From NCBI GenBank assembly GCA_036583965.1, contig JAZBQD010000027.1, positions 2,932,687 to 2,996,686 on the forward strand: a stretch of 64,000 bases of DNA. Direction: 5' to 3'. The notes under the pieces are model-generated. The model was not told the DNA's origin. It worked only from the letters and a program-made list of their open reading frames with translations, and did no database searches. A program made the translations under genes and the position numbers. This DNA is from Prunella strophiata. Lineage: Eukaryota > Chordata > Aves > Passeriformes > Prunellidae. This document shows, piece after piece, positions 24,293-36,297 of the stretch. Positions within the stretch are counted from its first letter, which is position 1, and every line of letters starts with the position of its first letter.

Positions 24293-27160
24293 GGATTAAA
24301 TAAACCTTAAAATAATTCACACTATGGAAAGAAGGTGTTAAAAAGGCCATATATCTTTCATCTCCTTTTCTTCATCAATGCAATCAGTCTGCTGCATGTT
24401 TCAGTAACTTTGCTGAAAGTATTCTAGATTTGCATCCATTTAGCTGATGGCACTTTTGACCTTCCATGGAGACTGGGAAAATAATAACTATAGGTGTGAT
24501 TTTGATGATTCATAATTTAAAAGGAAATATCTCATGTTTGCTGCAGATCATCTGTTCCACTCATTATATTCATCTCTTAGCTAGTATTTTCATGTTTAAT
24601 TTGGAGATTGCATGGCCACAGTTCAAAATGAAAGCTTGGTTCTGAATCCCATGGATTTTGCAGCTGAATCTCAGCCACAGGAACACCCTTTTCCAATTAT
24701 AAAGTATATGGTTAGGGTGTAAATCCTGGTGCATATTTATACTGAAAGTCACAATGTTAGCAAAGCACTCAAGAAACCTCTGAAAATCTTCTGTAAAAAC
24801 CTGATGAGTTTGTTGTGAAAAATCAGAAACATTTTCTGCCTTTAAAACCAGGACTGTGCTACAATCTCAAGAGTTAGACTATCATCTGTTATTTTAATTT
24901 GTTATGTTAATGGGCTGCAAGGTCCAAAATATCTGACATATCTGAACTCTTCTGCTGCTCCCCTTTGTGAAGCTCCAGCATTTTTTACACAGCTCTGCAG
25001 GAACAGACCATAACGTCTGGAATGTTTTGATCTTATCTTAAGTTTTTTAATAACTTTCTTTTTTTATATACTACATATTTTACATGTTTTATTGCAAAAC
25101 TCACTTTGCAGCTGTTTATCCACTTTAGAGGGTTCCACTCATCTCCAGGTCCCTGAAGGACAAAAATTGAGGTGCCAGCTCCCAGCAGCAGCTGTCCTGC
25201 CCCAAGCTGGTGCTGCCCAAGTGCGAGGCACCCCCATCTTCCTCCCTGGAGGAAGAGGAGGCAGAGCTATGGGGCCATGGCCAGGACACCCGGGAGGCAG
25301 CTGCTCTCTGGGCAGCCCTACAGACACTTTACAGCTGCTTTCTTCACGGCATTCCCAAGAAAGTGATGTGACTCTCCCCAGGCGATGAGTCCACCTTCTG
25401 CAATACCGGGATCAAGTTGCACTGCACTGGAACAGCCAGGCTGAATCAAGTCCTCAGGACTCTCTTTTTCACAGCAAGCGGAAAAATCTGAGCACATACA
25501 TTCATAAAGCTGCACCAAACTATTATGTAAATTGCTACATATTGGAGTGGGTATTTTAGTTTTATGGTGGGACAGTAGGAATAAGCTTATAAATCTAAGG
25601 TCCGGGGTCAATGCTTAAGCAGAGATTACCTCTAAGCTTTACTTACACATTCTATTTTGGCCCAACAATTTGCAAAGTATTTCTGGAAAAGAGAATAGTC
25701 CCAGCTCATTCCTGCTGGGACAGGCACGTGGTAAGATGCATCTTCCTGAGATGTCTGGGGTGGCACCTAAGAAGGGCTGGCAAATTCCTGTCAGAGCAGT
25801 AAAGACGGCAATCTGACTTGAGCTGTGGTGGGGATAAAGTAAATCTGCTCGGCTTCAGGCCGGCACTTTTTCTGGCTCGTGACACCGGCTTTCCTGCAGC
25901 CTCACCGCTCTTGTACAGCTCCTCATGACCCTCACCCTGACAGCTTCGCCTCCAGCCAAGATCCGTGACGGCTCCTTCCAAAACAAACCAAGACAAAGTT
26001 GCTCTGGAGCAATGTTTTTCCTGAACCGAGCACGACGAGACTCCGCTTCCACCCACGTAGTAACCCGTCCACATGCCCAGCAGACTGTGACCAAAGCACA
26101 CAAAAATGAACGTGCTGAGCCCTCCAGTCACCAAAAGGGAGTCCAAAAGCTTAGATCAAGAGAGAAAAATTGTGCAGGAATTACATTAAAGAGGTCTCAA
26201 TACAATTGGCAAGCTACATCTGCACACCTGCACACCCCCTTTTCTTGAGGACATGAGTTACAGGTGCTGCTGTCTGAAACAGGGCCTGTACACTTCCACT
26301 GGCATCACCAAGCTCACAAAATAAGGCTGTAAAATAAGAATAACCTTTTAACAACACAATGTTGCTTGAGGAATGAGATGCTTGGTACACAGAAGGTATC
26401 AGAAGGGATCATCAAAACATTACGATAGATACTAAAATGGAATTCCTGTTAAGATGTTAACTTACATTTATACATAAAGCAGCCTATTTAAAGCATGCTT
26501 GTTAAAATTCACAGTTATTTCACTGACAGGCATTCAGAGAGCATCGTAATGAAGTTACATGGTAAAAAGGCAACTATTTTAAATAATTCTAAATGCATTA
26601 TTTACTAGAAGTTAGCAGTAGAGATTGAGAAGCAGCTTGTGGGGATTGCTGGATTTTGTGCTCTAGTGGTAAAGAAGGATATGACAGCATATTTGGGCAG
26701 AGGAATAGGAATGTTTGAGGTCTCCAGCTGCAGAGTTTCAGGGCTGAGTTTCCAAGCACAGGCCAGAGATTTCCCTAGCTTGGTTAACCCAAAAACCCGC
26801 TGGAGGGAGATTGCCATCCTGCCTGGCAGGGCTCACCTGGGACACACTCTCTTGAGTCTCTCACGAAAGAGCTCCCAATGATAAGCATTATGCTAAACCC
26901 TGTTTTTAGCACTTCAGAAGTAGTATTTCTGACTCTGCAAACTCCAGACCATTTCCTGGAAGGTAAGACAGCAAAAAGCCTATATTTGGAAACCATTCCT
27001 CCACATACCCCTGTAAAAAGAAGGGTGGAGGCAGCCATAAAAAGGAGGGTCGATACATTTATCTGCTCTCTTTTTTCCTCCTTGGACTGAGAGGCACATG
27101 AGAGAAAACTGAGCGGGATCAAGTCCAAAGAACTATCCTCTTTAAGGATACACTACATAG
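24289..27160. other. Non-coding stretch; GC-richer islands near 25.2 and 25.9 kb
   Basis: Overlapping frames up to 146 codons (25706-26146, minus) lie in the GC-richer islands, and a plus-strand frame of 107 codons opposes that one. None has recognisable motifs. The rest is ordinary AT-rich DNA. Confidence 0.4.
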
Positions 27161-27400
27161 TATCATCAGCGAGTCTCAGCCAATATTGGCTAACAGTCGC
27201 TGTCTGTTTGCCAAGCAGAAGTTTGCCATGTTAAACTGTCACTATAGTGCCACCTTGAAGAGGCGTTATCATCACTCTTGCGATGATACACGGCAACCGT
27301 GAACGGAAACCGAGGCCGGAGCTCACACATCTGAACAGCAGACAATCCTGGTGCCATGGATAAGTAACCCAACAGACAGCCCTGCCTGCTTATCACTGCC
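27160..27400. promoter_or_regulatory. Candidate regulatory block rich in small palindromes and NFI half-sites
   Basis: GCCAATATTGGC at 27179-27190 is a perfect 12-base palindrome made of two outward NFI half-sites. A further GCCAA follows at about 27210. TATCATC (27268-27274) pairs with GATGATA (27282-27288), and ACGGcaaCCGT follows at 27290-27300. The density of dyads in 130 bases is higher than in surrounding sequence. No convincing coding frame exists. Function is inferred. Confidence 0.3.
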
Positions 27401-29860
27401 ACGATCCAGGAGCCCCCTTTGAATGGACACTGCAGTAAAAGTTGTACCGGTTTATGACTTTATAATATGCCAATTACTGAGTTTTGTTAAAAATACTGAG
27501 AATACAGAAAGCCATTCTACTGTTGCTCTAAATTTATTGCTTCCCTGCTCTGAATAGAGTATAGAAGCACAACAGGAAGCCACAAAATCTCTTGTGCATC
27601 TCATGGAATTGATACCAACATAAAACATTGACAGAAACTCATTCCAAAGGCCTCTTGCCTTAGGATCTTCACAGGTAAGGACAGGGAGACAGCCAGCACA
27701 GAGGCCACAAGGCAGGGGCTCGATTTCCCCTTTAACTCGACCCGCCTTGGTATTGAATTAGGCATATAAAACCTGGGGAGAGGGGAGCATGACACCAGAC
27801 AGAAGTGCTATATGCTGCTGCAGGCACGGCTCACCATATGGGAAAGCACTTACAACAACGTGGCTGCACGGTGCAGCCAGCGCTGCTGCACAAACTCCTC
27901 GTTAACATGGCAAAGTTATAACATGAAGTTACAGAACACAGAACCTGAAATTTGATTAGATACAGGGTGGGAACTTTTTTTATCTTTATTTAATAACGAC
28001 TGTATAATATTGACCTTAGTAATTACAGGCTGGGAAAGCGAACTTCGCATTAACGGCACCGTATTGATTTTGCAAAAGTACAAAAGTACTTTTATGCCTT
28101 AGAAAGGTTCCAGTTACCACATTTGAATGACCTCGGGAGAACAGTGTCTTGGAGAGCTGTATTCTTCATTCAGTAGTGCTCCTAAGTGTACCCCTAACTG
28201 CTGTACGCACAAGACCTAATATTTAACAACCTGATAAAGCCTCCTCTGTCATGCCCTCAGCTCCCTTTGACTCAATACTTTGCAGAGTTGGAGTCAACTC
28301 TAATGGGCCAAATGCAATTTCACTTATTAAAACAATTTATTCAATATGTAGTACATCACTGAATTAATATATTATTCACCAATATGTTCTGAACTATTTA
28401 GCCAGCTGTATGAAATGTTTCTAATACACTAGCTGACATTTTTTTAATTACACAAATACTTTGGGTAGCAAATAACTGTTCGCTATTTGGCAAGCCCTAC
28501 AAATTATATACAGTTAATTATATTCAGGTTGGTATATGGGTTATAAATAACTGTGATAAAACTGATATCAATGCTGACAGAATTTTAGTGGAAATCGACA
28601 TTTTTCTATACTGAAGTAACTGAGAGCTAGGAACAGAAATACTGCCTCCAGAAACACAACTGTAAATTAATAAATTGTGCATGTGCAAAAAATGACTTAT
28701 TATTTTAACACACTACATGTTTTTGCTCCTCCATTCTTATTAATTCCATGCTTTGCCGTAATTTATATTCTGTTTGAGAATTGTTTTTCTTTCCTCTTTT
28801 TTGTTACTGACTTTAAAAGTTTTTTGCAGGTAGATCCTCTGTAGACTTATACTTGCCTGTGAATCCCAAACTTTAACTATCAGCTCTCAAACATGCAAAT
28901 CGGTGTGAGCAGTCACATACTGCTAACTGGAGCCCAAGTATTAATCCAAGCCCTGGCACTGCTGGAGAACCTATGCACCCAAAACAGTCTGGGCTGTGAC
29001 AGGGCTCTCCCCAACACTGTGCAGTCATTCACATTCATTTAAAGGTTATCAGTTTTATAACAACCTAAAATTTAAAGACAAAATTCTAAGAAGTTGTGGA
29101 GCTTGTGTTGTTTCCCATTACAGCCCCAAACCACCCTGTGGAGTCAACCCTGGTTTGCCTCAGTGTGTCTGCATCAAAATTTGTTTCAGGCTGTGCCTTC
29201 TGCAAAGAAAAACCCTACCATCTGCTTGGGGTTCAGCTACCCAGCTTCCTTTCCTGAGATTCCCTGAAGTAGCAACCTGAATATCACACCTGTTTATCAC
29301 GACAACTCCCTTTAACAGATCCTTCTGTTTCCCTGTCCTGACTACTATATCTGTTAGCATCCTGCGGCAGGCATGGGGAACATGACCCCTTCCTGTACAC
29401 GAGGGAAGAGGCTGAAATTTTTTAAGCCATGGTGATGTAGCCTGTCACCAGGTGTGGATTAGTTGTTCCAAGTCAGTGCATGTCACAGTGATTTAAGGAT
29501 GTGTGGAGGCACGAAGAAATCCAACACAACAACACAGATCCTCAACTTACCACATCCTCATCTCAGTAATGCCTGGAGGGACCATTTCCCATGTTATGGT
29601 ATGTAGTAAAATACAAAAACGAAAACGAAAACAACCCCAACAGAACAAAACAAGACAAAAAACCTAAAGGGAAATTGATACCTTTTGTGAAAGAACTATT
29701 ACTAAATGGAAAGTCAGTGTGGGGGGGGGAAAAAAGCAGGGGCAAGCAGGGAGGAAAGAAAAGAGAAAAAAGAGAGCAGATTCTTCAGTAGGGGAAGTTT
29801 CTCCTGTTAATTGGCAGTGAATCAGTTACTAAATGACATGCCTAAAATCAGGTGGTGGAT
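27401..29860. other. AT-rich non-coding stretch
   Basis: No supported gene or element. An A/C-rich strand-asymmetric patch (ACGAAAACGAAAAC units) lies at about 29612-29660, and a G run near 29730. Confidence 0.45.
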
Positions 29861-29864
29861 TATT

Positions 29865-29960
29865 GGAAATTAAATCTTTGTCCCAGGAAAGCCAACGGCA
29901 AAAATCCTATTGATTTCAATGGGACAGGGTTGTCTCTCTGGACTTAACAGTCAATCATGC
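29865..29960. mobile_element. Possible ancient amniote repeat relic
   Basis: The word ATCCTATTGATTTCAATGGG near 29906 matches a segment found in many old amniote interspersed repeats (TCCCATTGACTTCAATGGG-like). The surrounding sequence is too diverged for a family name. Confidence 0.35.
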
Positions 29961-31390
29961 AGAATTGGCAACAGCGTCTGAACATCCCTGTTTGTTATTA
30001 GACCACGGAAATCCATATTAGTTTGCTTCATCTGCACTTGTGACCAGTGCACCAGCACTTTTTTTTTTTTTTTGGCATGGAGGTGCAAATAAGCAGAGTG
30101 GGTTCAATTTTTCAATCCAAGACACATGAATTAGAGCTTTGCTCTTTCTCCCAAGCATTTCAGAGACCATTTTCCCCCTGAAAGGCATGGGCAGCCTCAC
30201 CGCTAATGGGAGTGCTGTGTTTACAAGCAGAGGGGAACTAAGCCCTTAGTGTTTTTGCATATTTGCAATGCATTATGTGGTTGGGATGGGAGGAAGGTTT
30301 GTTGGAAGAGAAAGATGGTGAGAAATAGTGGAAGAAAAAAAATATCTGGTCCTCAGAGGCTGGTATAACTGTGGACTATACACAGTCCTCCTTTTCCTCA
30401 GTCCTTTTTCGCAGAATGGCTTTGTCGAGAAACAATCAAACTAAACTGTGGATACTTAACATTATAAATATAACACCGTAGTATAATGCTCCCATTTAAC
30501 AACTTTTCACGAACAACCTTTCAAAATTTAAGTGCTTGGAAATTCTTGGATGACAAAGCTGCTATTTACAACTAATCTTTTTATCTGAAGGCAAAAATGG
30601 GTCCAAATAAATAAAAAGACAATAAGAGAGTAACAATGTAGAAAGAATGCGGGTGTGCGCAACGCACACCCACACTGAAAAACAATAAACAGATTTACAA
30701 TGGCAAAGCGTGTGATAGGAGAGATACCATCAATATGGGGCCCAAAGCCCACCACTTAGATTAAATATGATGTGGAAATCACCACAGATTGATACAAGGC
30801 TGAGTAAACAAACGATACAAACTGTAGTGGGTATATTTGTCCAGCCATGTATTAGTGCAATGCACAAAATGGGACCCAGTGAATGCTTAAAGTGAAAATT
30901 TGTGACCTGTTAGTATCCCCAAAATGCCCATAGAACATTATTCTCCCTTTTAACCTTAATTTTTATTCTCTGTCTCAATTTCTGCTCTGCTTCTCCCATC
31001 ATAGCCCAAGTTACCTATGCTGACAGCCATAGCAGGCCAAGGTAGCACAGATGGGGCGGCTGCAGCTGCATCTCACCTGCCAGACTGCAAAGCCCACCGG
31101 GACACTTTCCCACTCCCTTTATGTCTGTCTTTGTGCATCTGCAACAGCGCCTTTCCCTGGGCCTTTATCGAACATGTCACCGATGCCGCGCGACTCTGGC
31201 TCTGACGCTCCGCTAATAAGTCGCAGATCCACAACGTGTTCCTCCACGGAGGAAACCCAAGACGGGCCTCCCCAAAAAAGTATACCTTGAGCATGTCAGC
31301 GTGGGCTCTGATTTAAAGCAATTCAATATGCCTGGCTCCCCAAAGGCAGCACGCCTGTAGGGACAAAGAATACCTCAATGCAACTCAACA
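29961..31390. other. Non-coding stretch with a strong inverted repeat
   Basis: At 30651-30671 GGGTGTGCG and CGCACACCC face each other across three bases. A T run lies at 30059-30074. No gene is supported. Confidence 0.45.
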
Positions 31391-32375
31391 GCAAACCCTG
31401 CTGGATTAAATCGCAGGGCTGGTGGGCTCCACGTTTGATCTCGGGCTGCCTTTGTTGGGAGCAGCGCGGGCGCAGGTGGCGGTGCGGGAGCAGCCTGGCT
31501 TTCAAAGGGATGGGAACAATGTGCGACGAGCCGAGCGCGGCAAAACTTCCCTCGTAAAGTTGCTCGTTTCGGGCTCCATGGGAAACTTGGCAAAGTTTCC
31601 CTCGGGGCCCAATTTTTTTTTTTTTTTCTTTTTTCTTTTTTTTTCTCAAAAGCCTTAACCTCCCTTCCTTTGTTAAACCTTCAATTTTGTGCCTAAAAAA
31701 ATAAGGGAGGGTGTCAGTTTTTCCATGCCCGGCTTTGCAGGCTGTGAAAAAAGTCCTGCTGCCACCTGAGCGGGGGATCGGACGGGAGGCGAGATGCCTG
31801 CGTGCTCTCGCTTACTTCCACGAATAATCCCACCTGCAAATGGAGAAGTTGGGTTTCAAATATCAGGCCCTCAGGTTCACGGATCTTTTGAAACGAAGCT
31901 GTGTCAGATTTATGGCTTCGGTGTGCGAAGGGAGGAAACCGTGGCCATTTTGAGCGAGTTCTGCCTGGAGCTTTCCGATCTGAACCCCAGGCTCCGCTTC
32001 CAGATCGGAGCACAGAAAGTTTTTGTAGCGCGTGAGCTCGCCAAAAAATACACGTCCCTCTGTAAAGCGAAGCAGGCAGCGAGCACATGTCCCAGAGAAG
32101 CACGGCTGCCTTCCCCAGCCTGCAAATGCAGCTCTCCCACTGTATTTATCAACAGCTATAAAGCGAGGGAAAGTCCCTACATTATCCCATTCCCGAACTC
32201 CTTTCCATTAAAACAGAAGACAATTCCTGCAGACTGCACGCCCTTTACTTTGGATGCAGTTAAAGATTTTGCTGGCTGCTGCACCAAAACTTCCCATGCT
32301 GTGTTTACTGAATTGAATATAATCTTTTTTTTTTTTTCTCCCTACCTTAATTTCAATATTTAGAATAGCTTAATT
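31391..32375. other. GC-richer non-coding patch with a long chance ORF
   Basis: CpG density rises at 31430-31600 and 31760-32050, without reaching a clear island by eye. A 189-codon plus-strand frame (31794-32363) is the longest here, opposed by a 129-codon minus-strand frame at 31714-32103. The plus-strand translation ends in a run of phenylalanines from a T tract and has no recognisable domain. I do not call a gene. A T-rich tract lies at 31612-31644. Confidence 0.35.
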
Positions 32376-33600
32376 ATATCTGATATCTACTAAATGTTAA
32401 ATTGCTGCCATGGATACTGTACTTGTTTTAGGCTTTGCCCACAACCCAAAATGTAACTAAAGATTAATAGAATGCTGAGATATTTTTGGCTGCGAGTGAA
32501 ATTTAATGAATAAACATTTAAATAAATTACCCCAATAATGAAACAATATGCCATTAACGCCTGAGTTATGCTAAATGCTTCACTTCTCTTACAATTCATG
32601 CAAATACTCGGGAAAAGAAATTATAGTGGTGAACTACATTAAACAAAATCCTGCCTAAACCCCACCCGTAAAACAGTGTCTCTACAGTATTGGGAACAAA
32701 AACTGTGGCTTGTCAGTCAAAGTGTCTAACTATGGCATATGGGTAAAGGTTTCAGTCTGCTATCTCCAGACTCATCTTATGGCCCGGGTTCAACGCTACT
32801 GAACCGCTCTCTAGACAAAAGGCGAACTCATTGAAAATGGGTGCTGCGAGCTGTCTGGTCAGGGCGGCCGCGCAGCCTGCGTCTGGATGCACACAAACTA
32901 CTGGCATGGGGGAAACGCAGCGCGCTTTGGAGGGCTTTAGAGTTTCCTAAGAGCTGAAAAAGAAGCAGCCTGAAGGTTAAAGCTGGCTAGTCAGAATGGC
33001 ATACTTGGCTGCATATATAGCCAGGTGGCCTGGGCATATTGGCAAACAACTGGCAAACTGCCCAATACATATGGCTTAGATTGCTTTGCTCTTCCCATGA
33101 AGCCTTCTTAGACTCTTGAGCAAGCATTCATTTTAGAGCAAAACGCATCCAAGTGTTAAATAAAATCATCCCCTAAATATACTGCATGTAACCTCTTCCT
33201 TTAAATAAGAACGAGATAACTATATTAAAATAAACTAATGATATTTTTTAATGAATCCTTGCATAAAAGTGACACACTCCCCCAAGCCTTTCTCTAAGTG
33301 GATTTGCCCTTACTTTTGTTAACTCCTGAAGTACCAAACATGCCATTTTTTCCACATGTTCTCCTTTTGAAGGGTAACTACTCATGACAGTATTTAAGCT
33401 CTTAGCACACTAGAACTTGCATTTGTGGCGAGGCATCAGGTGCTTGAGCAGTGCTTTAGCCATGTCCTGCACTGCTGCCACCACACAGATGTTCAGGGCT
33501 TCTCCCACTTTTCCAGCTACTCCGAGCCTTAAGCAGATAGTTGTCTTTATTAAATGTTAAATCACATTTTGCTCTTGAAGAGTGCTTTCCCTTAAAAACT
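32376..33600. other. Non-coding stretch with possible regulatory words
   Basis: GGTTCA at 32787-32792 faces TGAACC at 32800-32805, in a locally CpG-containing segment (32770-32930). The rest is AT-rich and featureless. Confidence 0.4.
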
Positions 33601-33634
33601 TTCAAGTCAAGTCCCAATAGAAATTTAAAAATTC

Positions 33635-33930
33635 AAGCGACGCACTTGACACATACTCCAGAGCAAGTATATGTTTAAGCATCAATCCTACAGCGCAAGT
33701 CCTTGTGCTAAGGCTAGTGTAAATACTGCATTAAACATTCACAACAGCTTTGGGGAAAGGGCTAAACACATTTAAACAATTAACACATGCCGAACTCTAA
33801 GCTGGTGCTTACATGCCACTGCCTCGAAGCAGAGGTTGTGACAAAGGTAAATTCTTCTAAATTAAAAGCAATGGGACTCTGGTTGAAAGCTCAGTAAATG
33901 CTTAAGTGTTTCACTGAACTGAAGCCTCAC
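33635..33930. mobile_element. Probable ancient amniote repeat relic
   Basis: Near 33867 the words AAAGCAATGGGACTCTGG and CTCAGTAAATGCTTAAGTGT, followed by TTCACTGAACTGAAGCC, follow a well-known amniote repeat segment (GTCAATGGGACT... GCACATGCTTAAGTGCTTTGC...). An earlier word, CAAGTATATGTTTAAGC at 33664, belongs to the same pattern. The family is not named here because I cannot run a library search. Confidence 0.5.
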
Positions 33931-34629
33931 TTAATGAGGAACAAGAAATAATTCTCCTCAGTTCCAGAAAAAAAGTGTGCTTGCTGACCCTCATCCTACT
34001 GAAACCCCTTTCTGTTTCCCAAGCTGGACACTGAAGTTTTGAGTGCTGGGAGTGAAATTAAGACAATAGCCTCAGTTTTGTTTTAATGGACTGTTACCTA
34101 CACTTCTTCAGCAGTTAAAAAAGGCCAAAAAGAGAAAACTACAAACTTTTCCAGAAGCTGTTTTAAGAGCTAAGAGTGAGTTACCGTTCCTGTGTCACCT
34201 ACAAGTCATTCTACATTTATAATGAATATAAACCTCGATACTAATATGTTTTCATTAAAATGGAGGTCTTTTAAACTTTTTAAAGCCACGTGTGTCACCT
34301 GCTAGTAAAAGTAAGTTCTACTAATGCAGGCTTTACAATCCTCATCTCAGAAAGGACAAATACACACAGCAGAGAAGGATTCAGAGCTGCCTTCAACCCA
34401 AGTTTCCAGGCATTACCTCCATTCAATCTCTTAATCTCCTTGTCATTTTGGGGTTTTGATAGGGCTCCCTTCCCTCTATTCTTTGCTTGTTTTGTATATT
34501 TGAAGTATGAACTCATCAGGTCAAGGAGTAGTTTACTTATATAGATTCTTATTTATATAATGTCTACGTACAAGGAGGACCTGACCTTCACCAGCACCCC
34601 TATAAGCCATCATAATATAAATAGCGTAC
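33931..34629. other. Non-coding stretch, nothing recognised
   Basis: AT-rich sequence. Opposed chance frames lie at 34290-34544. Confidence 0.45.
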
Positions 34630-34770
34630 ATTATTTACTTAACTTCCTTGCTTCAGTTTCTTTAAGGGGGGAATAATATTTACAGGGATGTTGTGAGGAT
34701 TAGCTCATTACTTCAAGAGCCTTGAAGATGAAACATGCAATGTAAATGAGAAATATCAAGTATCAGCGAC
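34630..34770 (-). mobile_element. Ancient MIR/L3-like relic, antisense orientation
   Basis: On the plus strand the order is ACTTAACTTCCTTGCTTCAG, TTTCTTTAAGGGGGGAATAA, GGGATGTTGTGAGGATTAGC, then GCCTTGAAGATGAAACATGC. This follows the reverse complement of the MIR/L3 pattern (CTCAGTTTCC... AATGGGGATAATAATA... GTTGTGAGGATTAA... CTTTGAGATC...). It is one of the clearest ancient relics in the window. Confidence 0.78.
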
Positions 34771-34849
34771 ACTGATGAAATTATCATCACCATTGTTAAG
34801 AGCGGCATTCAAGAGTAAAATCGGGAGAGAAACGTGTCTTTCTGTAAAA

Positions 34850-35300
34850 GCACGTTGCTATAGGCCAAAACACGATGACCTTGGCGCCATCTTTTCCTTC
34901 ACCTTCCTCATCCCCCTCCTCACTGGCAACGAGCATCATTGGGGGCTTTATTAGAACGTCTCCACGCCAAGTTGGACATGCTCCAGGCAGAGCTGTCCTC
35001 GGCCAAGGGCAACATGTGAAGTGCTCTCAGACAACTCGGATGGCCTGGATGGAGGAAGAGAGAGGGCGGAACAAACAAATCGGAGATTGTTGTTTGTCCT
35101 GCGCCGACTTGGTCGCCTGAGCACTTGACAATTATGAATTTCTCTTGACGGCGTGAACTGAAGGCTCTGATGATGGCAGCAAAGGGGAAATTTGTGCCTT
35201 GAATTCCCTGCTGCAGGGAGCTATTAGTATGGATTATACGTGCTGCTGCAATTTGTACTGGAGCTGCAACACGGCTCCTAAACGTTAAGATGGACCAACG
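34850..35300. promoter_or_regulatory. Candidate conserved non-coding element
   Basis: CCTTGGCGCCATCTTTTCC at 34879 contains a reverse YY1 core. ACAAACA (35071-35077) and TGTTTGT (35091-35097) form an inverted pair of forkhead-like words around GATTGTTG. TCCCTGC and GCAGGGA (35205-35219) form a 15-base dyad, followed by TTAGTATGGATTATACG, a homeodomain-like word. An 81-codon frame across part of it (34875-35120) is low-complexity and not supported as coding. Confidence 0.3.
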
Positions 35301-35384
35301 CTAATCTGTTCTTCTTGTACCTTTATCACTTGGGTAAGGAAGATCAAAAGCAACTCAGGCACTAGGGATATTGAAATTCTGCAT

Positions 35385-35470
35385 CCAGATCTGACTACAT
35401 TTGGCAAAGGATCTGTGGGCCAGATCTTCACTGAATTTAGCAGTGTTACTTCATTTAATGATTGAGACAT
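35385..35470. mobile_element. Possible ancient amniote repeat relic
   Basis: GGGCCAGATCTTCACTGAAT and TTAGCAGTG, then TTACTTCATTTAATGATT, resemble a GGGCCAGATCCTCAGCTGG... GTAAATCAGCG... segment common in old amniote repeats. Short and diverged. Confidence 0.42.
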
Positions 35471-36276
35471 TGTTATGGGGGCAAATCAGCACTCTGAACC
35501 CCTTACCACTGAGCTGGCTGAAATCTGACCATGATGCACTTGGACACTGAGCCCCGAATGTGCTTCCAGGACAGAGTGGGAGACAGAGGGAGACTGCTGA
35601 GCTTTGCAAGGCAAATGAAAGAAAGCCTTTAAGGGAAGAGTAGAGTTACCAGTCCTTAGACGTAACACAAGTACGCTGAATCAAATCAGCGCCTCAGACT
35701 GAAATTGACTTTTTACCTGGGGAATTGGAACAAACTGACATGTCAGAGCAAAATGGGAAGGGGGTAACATCATACAAGTCCAAATGAAAGATGTGCTCAG
35801 GTCACTCTGAGCTGACCCACACCTCGGTCCCTGCTCCAGAAACACCAACGCGCTTGTACACCTCGCGCCAAGCCCGCGAGCTGCCGGCAAAGCTCTGCAA
35901 AACCAGGCCACCGAGGGCTTGTCTGCCTGGCAGGGTTTGTCTACCTGGCAAAGGGCACCAGAGGCACCAGCGGAGCTTGTTTTGGTAGCAGGAGCGATCC
36001 CTGTGCAGCCCTTCCCTGCGAGGCAGAGGCTCACACCAGAGCTGCGTGTGATCTCATTTCCAGTAGTTAAGTGAAGTAAGTGCATAAGTATGCAAGACTG
36101 GGGCCCTGGAAACCATGAAGAAACTGGGTTTCTCTTTTTATTGCAGACAACTGCAGCGCCTGTGGACTCTTGCAGCAATGCTTCTTTTCCCCAGAGAAGG
36201 ACCTGGTCCTGGGATTTTAAATTTTTCTTAATAGATAAATGGCTCTGTAAGAAACTTTTCTATAAAAATAAAGATT
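35471..36276. other. GC-richer stretch with chance ORFs
   Basis: Around 35800-35990 GC content rises and a 165-codon minus-strand frame (35681-36178) opposes a 65-codon plus-strand frame. Neither is recognisable. A short tandem of GTCTGCCTGGCAGGG/GTCTACCTGGCAAAG lies at about 35921-35953. Confidence 0.4.
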
Positions 36277-36297
36277 GGGGGGGGGGGGGGGGGGGGG
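36277..36297 (+). repeat. Poly-G tract (21 G)
   Basis: Twenty-one consecutive G on the plus strand, within AT-rich flanks. Such tracts can fold into G-quadruplexes and are hard to sequence, so the length may be inexact. Confidence 0.9.

Noticed and set aside
31794..32363. 189-codon plus-strand frame
   Set aside because: Opposed by a 129-codon minus-strand frame, ends in a T-tract phenylalanine run, and matches no family I know.
32781..32806. GGGTTCAACGCTACTGAACC as a tRNA T-arm
   Set aside because: The T-loop consensus is only partly met, and no D-arm, anticodon stem or acceptor stem could be fitted nearby.
34879..34900. Minus-strand YY1-like motif with ATG (AAGATGGCGCC) as a second promoter
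   Set aside because: No CpG island surrounds it and the frame from the ATG ends after about ten codons.
35681..36178. 165-codon minus-strand frame
   Set aside because: GC-rich chance frame with Cys- and Ser-rich composition and no motif. Opposed by a plus-strand frame.
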